Source: Pigoraptor vietnamica
Lineage: Eukaryota > Opisthokonta > Filasterea
DNA length: 20,835 nt
Assembly (NCBI GenBank): GCA_943704525.1
Contig: CALSCQ010002120.1
Span: forward strand, 1-20,835
Reading direction: 5' to 3'
In this document: piece by piece, positions 1 through 11,100 of the stretch
Layout: every line of letters starts with the position of its first letter
How positions within the stretch are numbered: position 1 is the first letter of the stretch
The notes under the pieces: model-generated
Told to the model about the DNA's origin: nothing
Seen by the model: the letters and a program-made list of their open reading frames with translations, nothing else
Databases searched by the model: none
Program-made: the position numbers and the translations under genes

Positions 1-128
<128 letters not shown>

Positions 129-171
129 CTGCATGTGCCACTCATTCAGAGCGTGCACGCTCCACTCACAG

Positions 172-1513
172 AGGCGAATGGGTCCCGTGACATATTTGCG
201 ATGGGATGTAATAAGTACGGGCAGCTGGGCTCGAAAGCGCACAAGGAAATGGTCGTGTCCAGCGCCGTCCGCATTCCGGTGCGGTTTGCAGTGTTGGCGT
301 GTGCATGTGCGTGTGCGTGTGCGTGTGCGTGTGCGTGTGCGTGTGCGTGGGTATGTGAGGAGGTCATGTGCGTTGTGCACACGTGGATGTGTGGGCGTGT
401 GTTTTGCCCCAACCTACGAAACAGTAGATAATCGCGTGATACGATGTCCCGTAACCGCTGTCTCCTTCCGTCATCTCTCTCTGCGCTCTCGTCTCAATTC
501 AAGTGCGCCCTTATATTCTCTCGCAGTTCGATTTCGGCTCTCCTGTGGCCACCGTGTCAGCGGGCCTTCGCCACTCCGTCTGTGTGACAGAGAGCGGCTG
601 CGTGTATGCGTTTGGATGCAATAGACGTGGACAACTGGGACAGGCCTCCGCGTCGCCTGCTCACGGGGCGCGCCTCTCGCACGTGCCACTCGAAGGTGTG
701 TGCTCTGCCCGTGTCCATTTTCACTCATCACCGGCCGTCAGCCACTGACAACGATGCGTGCGCTTATCTCTGGCCTTCGGTGCGTGCGTGTCGAGCGCAC
801 TGCGCTCTGATTCCTGACCCACTCTCTCCCTCCTTCAACGTCTATTTTCCTTTGCAGTGGCCCATACGGAGCCCATATTGCGCGTGGCGTGTGGGTCGTA
901 CCACACGCTGTCCCTTTCGAAGCGTGGCGTTTGCTTTGCCTTTGGTGCTAACGCACACGCGCAGTGCGGCGTCGCCCCGGATGCCACGCACGTGGGTTTC
1001 CTTGAAGCGCTGCGACAGATTGTAATGTGCACCCCTTGTGTTTGCGTGGTGCCATTTTGACATTCTGTTTCGTTGGATGTGTTTTTGCAGTGCCACTTTA
1101 CATTCGGCTGTTTGCCTTCGTTGTCATTCAACGCCATTCCCATTGTTCGCATCACGCAGAGGGCGGTGGAGACGCCGACGCACGTGCCCGTTCCTCAAGA
1201 AGAGAGCGTGACTTACATTGCGTGCGGATGGACGCACGGAATTGCGCTCACTAGTGCGTGCGGTGGTGCGGCTTTGGTGTGCTTTCGTATGTGCGGTTGT
1301 GCTGTGTATACATGTGTGTATGTGTGTCGCATCGTTGGAGGCTTCACACAGCCTAAAGGCGCTAAACTCCTCTCGCAGCGTCCGGTGCTGCGTACGGCTG
1401 GGGTCGCTGCGACTATGGTCAGCTGGGACAGGAAGCCCTGGGCGACGCGCGTGAGGCGAAGCGCACATGGAGCGGAGTGCGGCGCCTGGGGTTTCTTGAC
1501 GGCGCGAAAAAGG

Positions 1514-1586
<73 letters not shown>

Positions 1587-1974
1587 TGTACATTGCGCAT
1601 GTCCACACGCGTGTAAGTGTGGCAGGCGCGGCAGTATTGTGTTTAACGCGAGCCTGGTTTCACTCTACGGACGACCAGGTCGCGTGTGGCTCAGAGCATA
1701 ATCTCGCAATAGCAGGTGCGCACACGCCCTCCCCCGCAAACACTTTCCCTCCTTTTTTTTCAATGCTTAGCCGTGTTTGAATGTCACGAGTGCAGGCGAC
1801 GGAACTCTCCTGTCGTTCGGATGGAATGACCACGGCATGTGTGGCGACGGCACAACGATCGACCGCGCAGTGCCGGTCCATCCGCGTTTGAGCGACGAAA
1901 CTCCAACCCTTTCCCCCACCGCAATAATCGGCTGCGGTGCTGGCCACTCGATCGTGTGGAACCCCGATGGCTGA
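172..1974 (+). CDS. SERGEF: RCC1-fold beta-propeller protein, SERGEF/Kti13-like (5' end outside window)
   Basis: Exons seen: 172-278, 527-695, 858-1021, 1091-1253, 1379-1512, 1679-1715 and 1796-1974 (TGA 1972-1974); all joins keep phase. The product carries five RCC1 blades with signatures NKYGQLG, NRRGQLG, NAHAQCG, CDYGQLG and FGWNDHGMCGDGT, plus the ACGSEHNLAIAG and GCGAGHS segments. From memory, human SERGEF ends with nearly the same series (GRADYGQLG, CGSEHNLAI, WGWNEHGMCGDGT, VGCGAGHS), so this is probably the ortholog rather than a generic RCC1 protein. In that alignment the window holds blades 3-7 and blades 1-2 are missing upstream. Known of the family: yeast Kti13/Ats1 pairs with Kti11/Dph3 in diphthamide synthesis and Elongator-dependent tRNA modification, and human SERGEF has been linked to the exocyst subunit Sec5. 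The start of the first visible exon (172) is approximate. Another RCC1 subfamily is possible but less likely. Confidence 0.83.
299..350 (+). repeat. Intronic (GTGTGC)n tract
   Basis: A short hexanucleotide-like tract of GTGTGC units lies about 20 bases after the donor at 279, in the first complete intron of the SERGEF-like gene (279-526). Confidence 0.8.
1515..1585 (+). repeat. Intronic (GT)n microsatellite beside a donor site
   Basis: A run of about 35 GT units starts within a few bases of the 5' splice site at 1513, in the fifth complete intron of the SERGEF-like gene (1513-1678). The repeat forms almost half of the intron. Confidence 0.9.
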
Positions 1975-2354
1975 TGTCATGGGCTTTGGTATTGCAGTCG
2001 TCGCTGGCTGGGTAGCGGTGGGTAGAACATGCACGTAGCCACGGTGTGTGTGTGTGTCGTGTGTGTGAATTTTGCTCAAAGTTTGCGTGACGTCATCCGT
2101 CACGTGCGAGTGTTTATGGCGCGAGTGGAATGCTCCACTTTGCATATTTTGACCCCATTGTTGTGTGTCGGTGTGTCCATTTTCACGTGTTGTCCGGGTC
2201 GTGAGGGAGAAGCAACCCACGCCAGCACACGCAGCACATGCGCACGCACACGCGCACAACACGCATATGGACATTCAGCGATCCCTTTAAAGCGTGCACA
2301 CGTCGTGGCTTTACGTATGTGAAAAGACCGCACACACTCTTTCGTGCTCACGTG
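1975..2354. other. Spacer between the SERGEF-like gene and the small acidic-protein gene
   Basis: This 380-base stretch has no supported exon. It holds a short GT tract (about 2043-2067), a CRE-type palindrome and an E-box near 2088-2106, and CA/GC-rich low-complexity sequence around 2220-2265. It probably contains the 3' UTR of the upstream gene and the promoter of the downstream gene. Small upstream exons of the second gene cannot be excluded, because its frame stays open from 2238 and an acceptor-like GCGCAG lies just after its proposed start. Confidence 0.5.
2088..2106. promoter_or_regulatory. CRE-like palindrome followed by an E-box
   Basis: An exact TGACGTCA (2088-2095) is followed within five bases by CACGTG (2101-2106). 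These match the classical bZIP (CREB/ATF) and bHLH consensus sites and lie about 250 bp before the proposed start at 2355. The same TGACGTCA occurs at 15538-15545 inside an intron, so chance occurrence is possible. Function is inference only. Confidence 0.25.
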
Positions 2355-2926
2355 ATGCAATTTGTGGCGCAGCTTGAGGAAGACACAATGGAGCGCGTCA
2401 TTCGCAAGCGCAGTGACGAAAACCGCGGCAGCAGTGAAGGTGACTTTGATCTCAGCGTACTCAAAGTCTCTCTCCCATCTCCCTGTCCCCGCCCTCCCTT
2501 TTGGGTCTCTTCCTGCCAATAGACTGAGATTACTTACGCGTGCCGCTCTACGCAACCCACCCCACAGGACAGGGAAATCAGGGGCAGGCGAGAGACGCCA
2601 ATGTCGCGCAAGGGTATTACACAAGCGGAGGGCCGAAAGTGCCCACAACCACTGCGAGTGGCATTCGCGACGGCGAGTTTGCACAGGTGAGGACGATGCC
2701 GTTTGGCAGATGTTCGATTGTTCCGGGCCTGTTCATGTGTTAAAGTGCCGTGGTTTCTTCCCAGGACACGGAGCGCGCCCAAACGGATCTCTCGACGCAC
2801 GGGGACGAGGGCATAAACGGCGCCATCCGCGCGGGTGGCGACACGATAGGCGACACGGAGGTGTTTGACGATAACGAGGACGAGGGGCAGACGCACACAG
2901 GAGATAACGCGCGTGTGTCACAGTGA
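2355..2926 (+). CDS. Small acidic, probably disordered protein of unknown function
   Basis: Three exons, 2355-2439, 2568-2686 and 2765-2926 (TGA 2924-2926), join in phase across introns with GTGACT/CCACAG and GTGAGG/CCCAG borders, giving 121 aa. The N-terminus is a charged, helix-prone segment (QLEEDTMERVIRKRSDEN), perhaps a short coiled coil. The rest is rich in Gly, Thr, Asp and Glu with no hydrophobic core, and it ends in an acidic stretch around DDNEDEG. I do not recognise a family. The start is uncertain: the frame is open upstream to 2238, and an acceptor at about 2371 could instead join an unseen upstream exon. The second and third exons are better supported by phase than by homology, so the gene could be a fragment of a larger model. 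Confidence 0.5.
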
Positions 2927-3645
2927 GTAGGGGCGTTGTGGTGTGCCTGTGTGCAGAGCCTTGCTTGAGAGTCAATGTTGCACAGTTATTTAAGAATGGC
3001 TGATGCAGGGGTGATCGGGCGAGGCAATACTACGAGGCCGAGCGCAGGGCGTACGATCGCAGCGCATACCATTGAGAGCAACTCCAAACTGCCTTTGCTT
3101 TTGTGTGTGTGTAGAAAACTAAGACAGAGAACGGGGAAAACAAAAAAAAAAAAAAAAAAAAAAAAGAACAGGGACCGAGTAGTAACAATCTGTTACATCA
3201 ATTACACAGCATGACATCTGGCGAGATCTCGGAATTATTTCAAACCAGCGTGATGCATTCGATTCGCTTTTGTGGGTTGTGGACAACTACCCGCACGTGC
3301 ACAACAGTTTGCGCTCACTCACACGCACACACACACGGGACGGACACTCTCGTGCGCGTGTGTGCATCCTCGGACACTCGCGCGCATACTTCCGTGGGCG
3401 TCCCTCTGCATCTCGTCTCTGACATTGTCTCCAACACTGCGGTGTTGTTCGAGGTGCCAGTCTATTCGTCCGCCAATCCTTCTCTTTCGACTTTGCGAGG
3501 ATTTGGCCTATGGAGGGCCCTGTTCGCTGAGAGCTCGCCTTGGCGTGGCGCGCATACGCAGCGCACAAACTCATTCCGCTGAAGTTCGGACTCCAACGGG
3601 CACTTGAGTCCCACACGCGTGGCGTGAGGCGCGCACCGCAACAAC
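2927..3645. other. 719-base spacer before the SH3-DH-PH RhoGEF gene
   Basis: I find no supported exon here. The stretch holds the probable 3' UTR of the small acidic-protein gene, an A24 homopolymer (3142-3165), a short CA tract near 3320-3335, and the presumed promoter and 5' UTR of the RhoGEF. Two overlapping open frames of about 110-120 codons (3211-3582 and 3272-3607) are low in complexity, resemble nothing I know, and are better read as untranslated leader. Confidence 0.5.
3142..3165 (+). repeat. Poly-A homopolymer (A24)
   Basis: Twenty-four consecutive A residues lie in the spacer. No target-site duplication or SINE-like body was seen beside them, so they are listed as a simple homopolymer and not as the tail of a retrocopy. 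Confidence 0.85.
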
Positions 3646-6600
3646 ATGCAGGCCGTCGGGTTTGCGACGCCGGTCCCTGCGGCCATGCAGGGGCTCCTTC
3701 CCCCTCCAGATGCACCCATTCGCAAGCGGCGCATTGTTGGCTTTGACGGCGTCAAGCGCACGCTGAGCACGGACCCGGAGCGGCTGAACCGCACGCGCCA
3801 CATTCAGCTGAACGGCGGAAGGGCGGCAGACGCGTTGATTGGAAGCGTGATGGGGGCGCAATCGCAGTACGATTCGCTCTTTCCGCCGACTGTCGTGCGC
3901 AAGCCGCCCGAGTGGAAGCCGCACGCGCTCCTCCGCCGCAACTCGACGCTCACATCGGATTCGGTTGACAGCGTGGGAACGGCGCCGAGCCCGGCGCATC
4001 TCTCTCGCATTGCGGAGGTAGTGGAGCGCCCCTTGCCGCACTTGAAACCCCTCAAGCGAATCGTCGCGACGTTTGAGCCGCCGCCATCGCCGTCGCTGCA
4101 GTCGCGACAGGCGAGCGCCGCGGGCGAACTCTTTGGATCGGACGCGTCGGCGATTGTGTCATACCACAAGGAAGAGGCGAAGCGAAAGGGCCACTCGACG
4201 CCCAACTCGCCGCGTCTCACAAAGTCGAAGAGCGGGCCGGTCTCGCGCATGCCGGCGGATCACGAGCGACAGAGGGACCGGCTCGCGCGGATGGTGGACG
4301 ACATCACGGGGGGTCCGCGGGATACGCCGCTGCTGGAGGCGGAGGGGGGCGACGACTCGATGGCCGTGTCGCGCGAAAGCCTCGTGGAAGAGGCGCGCAT
4401 TCGGCAGATGGAGAAGATTGAGCGGGAGGCGAGGAAGACACAGAAGGAGAAGGACGAGCTCGCGCGGTTCGCGGTGGGTTGCGTTGTTACGTCTGCTGTC
4501 GCGCTCTCTCCCCATCCCCCCCTCCCCGCCCACCCCTCTCTCCCCTCCTCTCTCTCTCTCTCCTGTCTTCATATAGTCTCGTGGAGTCATGGGCGTGCAT
4601 CCATTACAGAGTTTATGTGAAAGTTCTGCTCTCTCCGTGGTCTTTCTCCACCTCTCACCACTCCGTTGTTGAACGACCCGCAGTACCAATACCACGTCTT
4701 TGCGCGGTCGTGCCCCGATCTCTCCAAAGACGACACCTATCTCGACCACCTCGAGGACGAGATGAACCTGTCGCCCCCTCCGACGGCCATTGGCGCCCCG
4801 ATGATCCTTTTGCCGGTGCGTGCGTCCTTCGTGTGCCTGTGCTTCGCGCGCTTGCGGTCGCGCGTGTGTGCGGGTGGAGTCACGAACGCTTACAGGTTCA
4901 TGTGAAATGCTTCGCTTGCGATTTGTTTTGCACACTTGGGCTGATATTTGCGTCTGTGTCGTTCAGGGCGATGACTACACCAACGGCAACGGGGGACCCT
5001 CGCCGTTCAACCACCCGCGCCTCTCTCCGTCGCCCTCTCTCCAAGCGCGTCGCAAGAGCATGCACGTCGCCTCCCTCTCGTCCCGCTCGGAGGGACCCGG
5101 CTCTCTCACCGTGGACGCGTCGAGCGCGCACTTGCGGCGCGTTTCTGCGCCTGGCATCACGTCGCCGACGCTACTTGAGCCGTCGTCGGACCGCTTTGAA
5201 GCGATCCGGATGATGGAGGAGCAGGAAATTCGCAAGCGGAAGAACGGCATGCTGCGCGCGCTCGCGCATAACCTGCGAACGTACCGCGCGATTGCGCAGT
5301 ACGACGCCGCCGGGGACGGGGAGCTGTCTCTGAAGAAGGGTGGGTGTGTGTGTTCCTTGGTATTGGCGCGCGGCCAAAACGTGAACTTGAACAGGACACT
5401 GTGTTGCGTACGAAAATGTTCCCACTCTGTTGGGGACTTCGTACACTTTGAATTTACGTCCGAATGCACGCTCAAATCTGATTTGGGGCACCCTATTTTG
5501 CGCAGGGGATGTCATTATGGTCATTCGCCGCGAGAAGTCGGGCACGTGGGTTGCGGAGACGAAGAGCGGGCTCCAGGGGCGCGTGCACATGGATTACCTC
5601 GTCGCGTACGACCCCGCCGTCGACACGTCGGACGGTGCGTCTTATGGTGCACTGCGCGTGCTTGTTGCAGGCTGTTCCTCGCTGCCATCGATCAAATATG
5701 GTCTGTGCGCATGTGTTCGATTGCCGATTCAACTTTGTTTATTTTTTTTCTTTTTGTCTTGTGTTTTCTGTGCAGAGGCCAAGCGGAAGGAGGAGGAGCA
5801 GTTTGAGAAGCGCACGAACGTAAGTAATTGCAGGCAATCGCATGTGCATCTACACAGACACGCACATTCGACACACCACGGCAAGTGCAACCCTAGAGGC
5901 TCCCCTGTGTGCTCACGCGCTCCCTTCGCACGCACAGGTCGGCCGCGAGATTGTCGAGACGGAGCGGACGTACATTCACGGGCTGAAGACGGTGATTGAC
6001 CTCTTCCAGGACCCCCTCTTCGAGGCCGGCTTCATGCCCAAGTCTGTTGTCCAGGCCATGTTCCCCACGCACCTCCCGATGCTGCATACGTGCCACATGA
6101 TCCTGCTGGAGCGCCTCGAGGAGCGCATGCAGAACTGGGGGAAGAACGTCTGCATCGGCGACATTTTCACGTCCGAATACGTCGACTTTTTCAAGGTACG
6201 TGAAATATTCGCAGTGGACTGCGCTGTGTTGTCTCGACCGCACGCTTGCACCCTGTGTGTAAGAGCGTCGTGCTTTCATTTGTAACACTTTGTCCCTAAC
6301 TCAACTTACCACCCCATCCTTCGTCTCTCCGCCCTCTCTCTCTTCTTCGCGCACACGCGCACATACGCTCTCTCTCGCGAGTCAATGACCATGCGTCTTC
6401 GATTCATGCTCATCCTCCCTCTCCCTCTGCCTTTGCGCAGGTGTACGCGCAGTACTGCAACGACTTCACAGGCGCCATCAAGACGATCAACAACGCCCTC
6501 GACCACTACGAAGAGTTCAAGAAGTTCCTCAAGGAAACGGCGCAGAACCCCGCGTGCGGGAACCTCGACCTCGCCGCGTTCCTCCTCACGCCCGTGCAGA

Positions 6601-7723
6601 GGCTTCCGCGCTATGTGCTCCTGCTCGGCCAGGTACGCGCTCTTGTTTGCGCGTGTTGTCGCCGTACATCTGGTGTGCGAATCCATGACTGTCGCTGTGT
6701 GCACGTGTTGCCGCTGCTAGTTTTGTTTGCGAGTCAGTGAGTTAGAAGTAGAAGTGGGATAGCGCGCGTGCCAAGCACAGGACACTCCCCCGCGCGGTGT
6801 TCGCTATTGAATTTTCTCGATATTCCCTCGCATGTGTTGAGTGCGCCAGTGCATGCGAGTCCATTCGCACTCACCCCTTGCCCTCGTTACGCCTTCATAT
6901 CGCCCAGATGCTCAAGTACACGGGCCTCGACCATCCCGACCACTACTACATTGGGCACGCGCTCGAGAAGATGCGCCGCGTGACAGAGTATGTCAACGAG
7001 CGCAAGGGCGACATGGAGAACCGCGTCGCCGTCACCAACATGGCCGCGAACATCAAGCGTGCGTCGCCCCTTTTGCGCGCGTCGGAGAAGACGCGGCTCA
7101 TTCGCGAGATGGACGTCGGCATTTTCATAGCGGAAACGAACCACGTCAAGCGCGGACACCTCTTCTTGCTCAACGACGCCCTCCTCGTCGGTGGGTGTTC
7201 CCTGTGTTGGAGAATGTTCGCGTTGGAGAATGTTTGTACGCGCACTGTTAAAAAGTGGCGGTTCGCACACAGCACCTCTTTCGTCTATTTTGGGTCGGCT
7301 GTCTTGTGGGTGTGACAGTCCCTCTTCCTGGCGTACCTGTCACTCGTGATGCGTGCTGATGCGCCTCCCAATTTTTTTCTCACACGCCTTGCTTACCACG
7401 TGCTTCTCGCTGCAGTGCGCTACCGGAAGCGACCCAAGGAGCACTGCCCCGAGTACGGCCAGTTCAAGCAGCTCGAGTACACGCGGCTGCAGGACCTCGA
7501 ATTCACGCTCGAGAGCGGCGAGCTCCACCTCCAGATACGCAGCAAGGGGCGCGGGCCGGTGCTCCAGTTCAACTCTACGGCGGAGCGCACAAAGTGGAAG
7601 GGGTTGATCGACGACGCCAAAATTAAGCTGCTCGCCGAGAAGGAGAAGGCCCGCGAGACGCGTGCGAGCAAGCACATCAAGGCGAAGAGCCTCGTCCTCC
7701 CGTCGGACAAGGGCTTCGTATGA
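3646..7723 (+). CDS. Rho guanine-nucleotide exchange factor, SH3-DH-PH
   Basis: Nine exons: 3646-4473, 4684-4815, 4967-5339, 5506-5634, 5776-5819, 5938-6195, 6441-6632, 6908-7190 and 7416-7723, summing to 2547 nt (848 aa). The ATG at 3646 follows an in-frame stop at 3625. Residues 1-420 look disordered and Ser/Pro-rich, with a charged helix near 245-276. An SH3 domain spans about 424-480 (AIAQYDA, GELSLKKGDVI, TWVAE) and is split by the intron at 5340. The DH domain spans about 503-695: it opens with EIVETERTYI and carries the hallmark LLTPVQRLPRYVLLL. A PH domain follows at about 712-815 (RGHLFLLNDALLV; final helix with W near STAERTKW). DH-PH units load GTP onto Rho-family GTPases at membranes; the target GTPase cannot be told from sequence. 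The order SH3-DH-PH recalls the ASEF/collybistin group, but I do not claim orthology. The SH3 lacks the usual proline in its ALYDY-GLFPSNY-type binding face (GRVHMDYL). Confidence 0.9.
4496..4562 (+). repeat. C/T-rich intronic tract
   Basis: A long pyrimidine-rich stretch ending in CT dinucleotides lies within the first intron (4474-4683) of the SH3-DH-PH RhoGEF. It lies well upstream of the acceptor at 4683, so it is longer and more distant than an ordinary polypyrimidine tract. Confidence 0.7.
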
Positions 7724-8060
7724 CACGTGCGGAGTGCGCGAACGGTCGCTTTGCGTGTGTGGCGCGCTTGACGCTCTTGTCGCTGGCGTGGGTTTTGCTG
7801 CACGTCAAGTTCGGTGTGATGTTCGGTGCGGGCGCGTTAAATATGCGTTTGAATTTTGCCTGTGTGTCGTCTCGGCTTTGCTTCGTCTGCTGCGGTCAAC
7901 CTCTCTTCAACTCACTGCGTTGTTGCGCGTCGTTGCGGTGCCTTTCTTCGTTCCGCGCTGCCATTCGCGTCTTCGATAAAGTCTCGCTTGCTTATAAAGA
8001 CAGCGATGCCATCTTCTCAGCAAGTTCCACATCGCACAGACTCACCCACGGGCACACGCG

Positions 8061-8096
<36 letters not shown>

Positions 8097-8136
8097 CACC
8101 CAAGGCATTCTGCATCACATAGACCTAAGACTCGGT
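7724..8136. other. Convergent 3' spacer between the two RhoGEF genes
   Basis: This 413-base stretch separates two tail-to-tail genes and must contain both 3' UTRs and polyadenylation sites. I see no canonical AATAAA. AT-richer bits occur near 7837-7853 and 7975-7998. A CA repeat (8062-8092) reads as GT on the minus strand, which would suit a GU-rich downstream element. Open frames crossing it are GC-driven and unsupported. Confidence 0.55.
8062..8092 (+). repeat. (CA)n microsatellite
   Basis: A CA dinucleotide run of roughly 14 units sits about 50 bases beyond the stop codon of the minus-strand RhoGEF gene. It is probably in or just past its 3' UTR, where it reads as (GT)n in that gene's sense. 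Confidence 0.85.
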
Positions 8137-11100
8137 TTACTGCGCGGGCACCAACGAACCCCTGCGGGGCCGTTCCGCAGGCGGCACGGCGGGCGACGCA
8201 TTGGCAGCTGCGCCTCTTGCTGCGCGCGGCGTCACTGCCGGAGGGCGATATCCCACCACAGGCGCAGCAGGGCGGGCGGCGGGCTTCGAGGCTGTGCGAG
8301 TAAGCGGTGCCGTCTCGTGCGCGGGTGTGGCACTGTCCGTATCCGCCTCCCTCCTCTCTCGCGGCGTGCGCGCAGATTCAGGGCGCGACGTGCGACGCGA
8401 TACAGCTGGAGACGCCACCGCCGCCGCCGCCCCGTTCGCGTTGTTGGCCCTGGCACTCCCGAGCACGTTGCTTGCGGACGAGCCCCGACGCAGGAAGGGC
8501 GAGGGCTGCTGCGGCTCTCCGCCGGGAGTCCGCGCGCCCTGCTTGTTTCCGAGCAGGTTCGTGCCCGACGAGCCCCTTCGCATCGCGGGCGACGGCCCAT
8601 GCTCGGCGATGATCGCATTCTCACGCGAATTGCGCGGCCGCGACTGGCCAGGGGTGCGGGCCGGCGCACGCGCCTGTCCGCCTTGCAACGGCGTGGGGGC
8701 CTGCGAGGGCTGTTGGCCATCATCAGGCGTCTGTGCGACCTGCGACTGTGGCTGGGCGGCCGGTGTGCTCGCGTTGGGCGTCTGCTGTGCCGATGCCCCG
8801 CCGGCATGCGACCTCGTCGACGGTGTCCTTGACGGACGGGTGCCGGACGCACCGGTGCTTTCGGCGGAGCCCTTCCGCGTGGGCGTGACCCCTGCACCAG
8901 GTGCAGCCACGGAACCCTTCCGAATGGACGAATTGGTGGGGCGTCGCTGGAGGCGCGGGACATCGCCCCCGGACTGCGGCGGCTCGTTGGCCACATTCGT
9001 CGCGGCGGCAGACGGCCTCCCAGGACGTCGAACAGACGACGGCGTACCCGTGGGCGTCGCAACGGCTGGCGACTGTATGCCCGCACCGACGCGTGAAGGG
9101 CGCGCACCGACGGGTCGCAGGCCGGAGGGAGCCTGCGGTTGTGAGGGCGGCTGTGCGCTGGGCGGCGCGGGCTGATATTCGGGTATGACGTAGCCCTCCG
9201 CGCCCGCACTCGACGGGGGCCCAAATGCAGACGGACCGGCCCCCAGCGCGAGAGAGGGTGCGGCCTCTGCGAACATGGACGGCTGCCCAGGCGTGTCGAC
9301 GGGGGGCGCACGGGGAAGCGCGCACTCCTCCGTCCAACCGTCCGAAAACACCGACCGCGCGCTTTCCGCTCGCCTTCGGGCAGTCGCCGGCGATGCCATG
9401 GCGCGCGGGGACGGGGTGCGCTCGGCGGGGGGTGCGGGATAGGGTGCGAGCTGGTTGTTGGGGGGAGCCGGCAAACCGGGGCTGACGTCCGACTCTGTTG
9501 CTGTCAAGGCAGCACCCGCACTCTGCGAGGGAGCTGCGTGTGCAGCCGTAGATGAAACGGGCGCAACGGCGGTTGGAGCGACAGCGGAAGGCGCCGGCGC
9601 ATGCTGTGCAAGCGAGCTCTCCGCCACGGCGGGCATCGTCGACGGCTTCGACGTGCGCTTGCGTGTCCCACCCCCTGTCATCGAGCGGTCCATCGCGATG
9701 AACGGCGAGTTTGTCACGTGATGCTTGCCCTGCAGCGAATTGACGCGCTTTGGCGGCTCGCGTGCCTTGGGCTCCGACGCGGCCGCACGGCGCGCCGTCG
9801 TCGGCGACATCTTCGAGGACACCGTCGCTTTGGCTGCTGCGGTTCCGTCCGCGGCGTTCACGACCACAGCGCGCACCGAAATGGTGCGCTGCATGCGGGG
9901 CGTCGTGGGCGTGCTCGCGCCCGAGCCGCCGTTCGATCCCGTAACCTTCACAACCCCGCGGCTGACCGGGATACCAGAGCGCATGGACGTGCCCAAGTCC
10001 GCCGTGGGATGTTCCGCAGGAGGGGCACTCGCAGGCGCCGCCGACTCTGCGGTCGGGCCGGTCCCGTTAGGCTCTGTGTTTGTGGCAGCGGGCGCGGCGA
10101 CGGGCTGTTGCGCAGCCGACGGCGCTCCTTCCGGCACCACGGACCCTTCGGGAATCGGCTGTGCGGGTTGGACGGCGGGCGATGTGCGCGATCCACGGCG
10201 CGAGCGCGGCTTCCTCTCCTGTGTTGCAGGCGGGGCACCGAGCGCCGGTGACGTCGGGCGCGAGTTTGCTGGCGACCGTTGGGGTGACCGCGGCGCCGCG
10301 CCAACGCTCGGCGCGCCGTCCGCGGACGAAATGGAGCGTTTCCGCGGGGACGAAGGCACAGAACGGCGTCCCTTCTGGCTTCCCTCGCGCGGGGTTTCCG
10401 GCTGTCCAGTCACCTTGATAGAGGGTCGACGTCCGCCCGCCGCCGAATTCACGCTCGTTCCCGAAGCCGATTTGGACATGGCCTTCGCCTCCGCCGGTTC
10501 GACGCGTAGTGGCTTGAGCACGGCTGCGGGCACAAGGCCCCGCTGCGACCCCTTCGAGACAAGCCACCGGGAGCGGTCTCCCAGGCCGTCGCTGTCGCGC
10601 AGAAGCCGCACGACGTCGCCGACGACGAGGGGAAGCGAGTCCGGATCCCCTTCGAACGGCTGGTATGCAACCACCGCCACGAGCACATCCGGCGCCGGCG
10701 AGGCACCCCCGCCGGTGGCGGCCTGGGCCCCTGACGCGTCCGGCATGGCGTCAGCGACATCGTTGCCGGACGTCCTGGGCGATTCTGATGCACGCCCGCC
10801 GCCAGAATCCCTGGCCTTGACACGCTTCACGTTCCGCCGCTGCAGACCCGTCGAAGGCTTCCAGTCAGCCCCATCCGAACTGCGCGCCACTTTCGAGGGA
10901 TTGTCGATATCGGCCGAGACGTCGAGCAGGTCGCCGCTCGCGGTGGCCGCGCGTTTTGGCTTGCGACCGTTGGCCGATGGACCCGCCGAGAGGGTGGCAA
11001 CGCTGGGGTCCATGTCGTTTCCGTCGGAATCCGAGCTGGTCGGCGTCGAGTTGCCAGTGGACGGGACATACGGCACGGTGGGCGTCTGCGGCAACGAAAG

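Noticed and set aside
2100-2684. Minus-strand open frame of 194 codons containing a segment like TAF10 (ANDALHC)
   Set aside because: It overlaps the plus-strand small gene, the similarity is one short stretch, and no splice or further TAF10 motif supports it.
3142-3165. A24 run as the tail of a retrotransposed copy or SINE
   Set aside because: No target-site duplication or element body could be seen beside it.
3211-3607. Two overlapping open frames upstream of the RhoGEF start
   Set aside because: They are low-complexity with no domain, and they precede an in-frame stop before the well-supported ATG at 3646.
7975-7998. TATA-like CTTATAAAG as a promoter
   Set aside because: It lies between two convergent gene ends with no gene starting downstream.
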